This document shows, in pieces, positions 63,300 through 64,000 of a stretch of DNA of 64,000 nt; positions within the stretch are counted from its first letter, which is position 1, and every line of letters begins with the position of its first letter. The stretch lies in contig NZ_LRAC01000147.1 of assembly GCF_001517085.1 (NCBI RefSeq), forward strand, positions 1-64,000, written 5' to 3'. This DNA comes from Paenibacillus sp. DMB5. Lineage in GTDB: Bacteria; Bacillota; Bacilli; Paenibacillales; Paenibacillaceae. The notes under the pieces were generated by a model. It made no database searches, was not told the DNA's origin, and saw only the letters and a list, made by a program, of their open reading frames with translations. The position numbers and the translations under genes are program-made.

Positions 63300-64000
63300 T
63301 TAAGGTTGAGAGGAAGCGGGCTGCCTTTCACGGGCTTCCTTCCATCTTTCATTCAGCTCATCAAAGGATTTCTGCAGATCAGGTGCAGCAATCAGCTCCT
63401 GAATATAGTCACCGGTTGCAAAGGTAAGCTTCGAGCGGTTGGCCATATCAATAAACGCGTCTGTCTGTACCACTGCTTCCACCAGCTTCGGATGATATGA
63501 ATTAAATTCTCTATACTGTTCCATGGAAGGCTCCAATGAACCGTCTACCGGAAGAAAGCTTTCAGCAGTATAAGCGGTTTCCTTAACCAGAAAGTTCACC
63601 CAGGCCATCGACAGCTCCTTATTCTTGCTGTATTTGCTGACGCCAATAAACCAGTCGGGATTGAGCGGGGCATAGTGCAACTGGCCGTTATCATAAGGAA
63701 ACGGAAAAAAGCCGATATCCTCCGAGGCAGCCCCGGCATCAAGAACCTGGCGAATCGTCCAGTTTCCGTTCAGGTACATCCCGGCTTCCCCCTTGGCCAG
63801 TCTGGTTTTGGAAACCTCCCAGCTGTTCGAGAACAGCTCATCCTCCACATATCCCCGGGCAACCAGCGTACGGGCAATACCGAGCGAGCGTCCCCATTCA
63901 TTATCCAGCTGCCAGGGATTATTAGTATGAACCATGTTATTGAGATAATCAGCACTACCGGTCATATAATTAACCATATTGGTGCCCCACTCCCGGAGCG
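63300..64000 (-). CDS. ABC transporter substrate-binding protein, C-terminal part (cut by window edge)
   Basis: About 233 residues, open to the right edge, so the N-terminus and signal peptide lie outside. Family-1 SBP features: NSWEVSKTRLAKGEAGMYLNGNWTIRQVL, FFPFPYDNGQLHYAPLNPDWFIGVSKYSKNKELSMAWVNFLV, and a C-terminus ending DELNERWKEARERQPASSQP. It resembles the frameshifted SBP at 59326 in layout but is a different gene. Converges on GH130_1. Substrate unknown. Confidence 0.88.
   Translation of the reverse strand, partial: LREWGTNMVNYMTGSADYLNNMVHTNNPWQLDNEWGRSLGIARTLVARGYVEDELFSNSWEVSKTRLAKGEAGMYLNGNWTIRQVLDAGAASEDIGFFPFPYDNGQLHYAPLNPDWFIGVSKYSKNKELSMAWVNFLVKETAYTAESFLPVDGSLEPSMEQYREFNSYHPKLVEAVVQTDAFIDMANRSKLTFATGDYIQELIAAPDLQKSFDELNERWKEARERQPASSQP

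Overview
The window reads as a chromosomal segment of a Paenibacillus-type Firmicute. The signs are strong AGGAGG-type ribosome sites, some TTG/GTG starts, moderate G+C, YesM/YesN two-component pairs beside carbohydrate ABC transporters, an S-layer-homology (SLH) anchored glycanase, and CcpA-type cre sites. It contains no rRNA, tRNA, insertion sequence, phage gene or CRISPR array that I can see. Most of it is an accessory island for plant-polysaccharide use (xylan, glucuronoxylan, arabinoxylan, beta-galactosides/alpha-galactosides, beta-mannosides).

Layout. 1-7.7 kb: 51-bp hairpin repeats, a TetR/membrane-protein pair around a perfect operator, a secreted GH16 glucanase with a ricin-type module, a sugar isomerase/epimerase, an OmpR/EnvZ-type two-component pair with a defective-looking start, an Asp23 protein and an AI-2E-type transporter. 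8-18.7 kb: YesM/YesN pair, then (minus strand) ABC transporter SBP-permease-permease-GH42-GH43. 19-31.5 kb: L-rhamnose mutarotase, cytidine deaminase, GH2, three AraC regulators, GH27, two GH43 enzymes and a GH8 exo-oligoxylanase. 31.5-33.4 kb: hflK-hflC. 33.6-46.1 kb: a 2107-residue SLH-anchored GH30-like enzyme, a GH30_8 glucuronoxylanase (xynC), and an unrecognised 663-residue enzyme-like protein flanked by two paralogous AraC regulators. 46.2-55.2 kb: an aldouronate-utilisation cluster (YesN, YesM, two permeases, GH67 alpha-glucuronidase, SBP). 55.4-64 kb: a beta-mannoside cluster (CE7 esterase, GH130, two permeases, SBP, short response regulator, second GH130, and a further SBP cut by the window edge).

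How it fits together: surface GH30 enzymes would cut glucuronoxylan, the ABC transporter would import aldouronates, GH67 would remove methylglucuronate, and GH8/GH43 would finish the xylo-oligosaccharides. The SLH-GH30 gene and the SBP gene of the GH67 cluster share a promoter architecture (cre, TATAAC -10, and a conserved upstream block), which suggests one YesN-type activator controls both. A different 10-bp motif (TTTGTTATTA) recurs around the mannoside genes.

Caution: six otherwise intact genes each need one extra base to restore the family reading frame (permease 15482-16305, GH2, SLH-GH30 C-terminus, GH67, SBP 59326-60695, GH130 at 62037), and a response regulator at 4.08 kb lacks a normal in-frame start. 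This pattern looks more like sequence error than gene decay, so those genes are probably functional in the organism.
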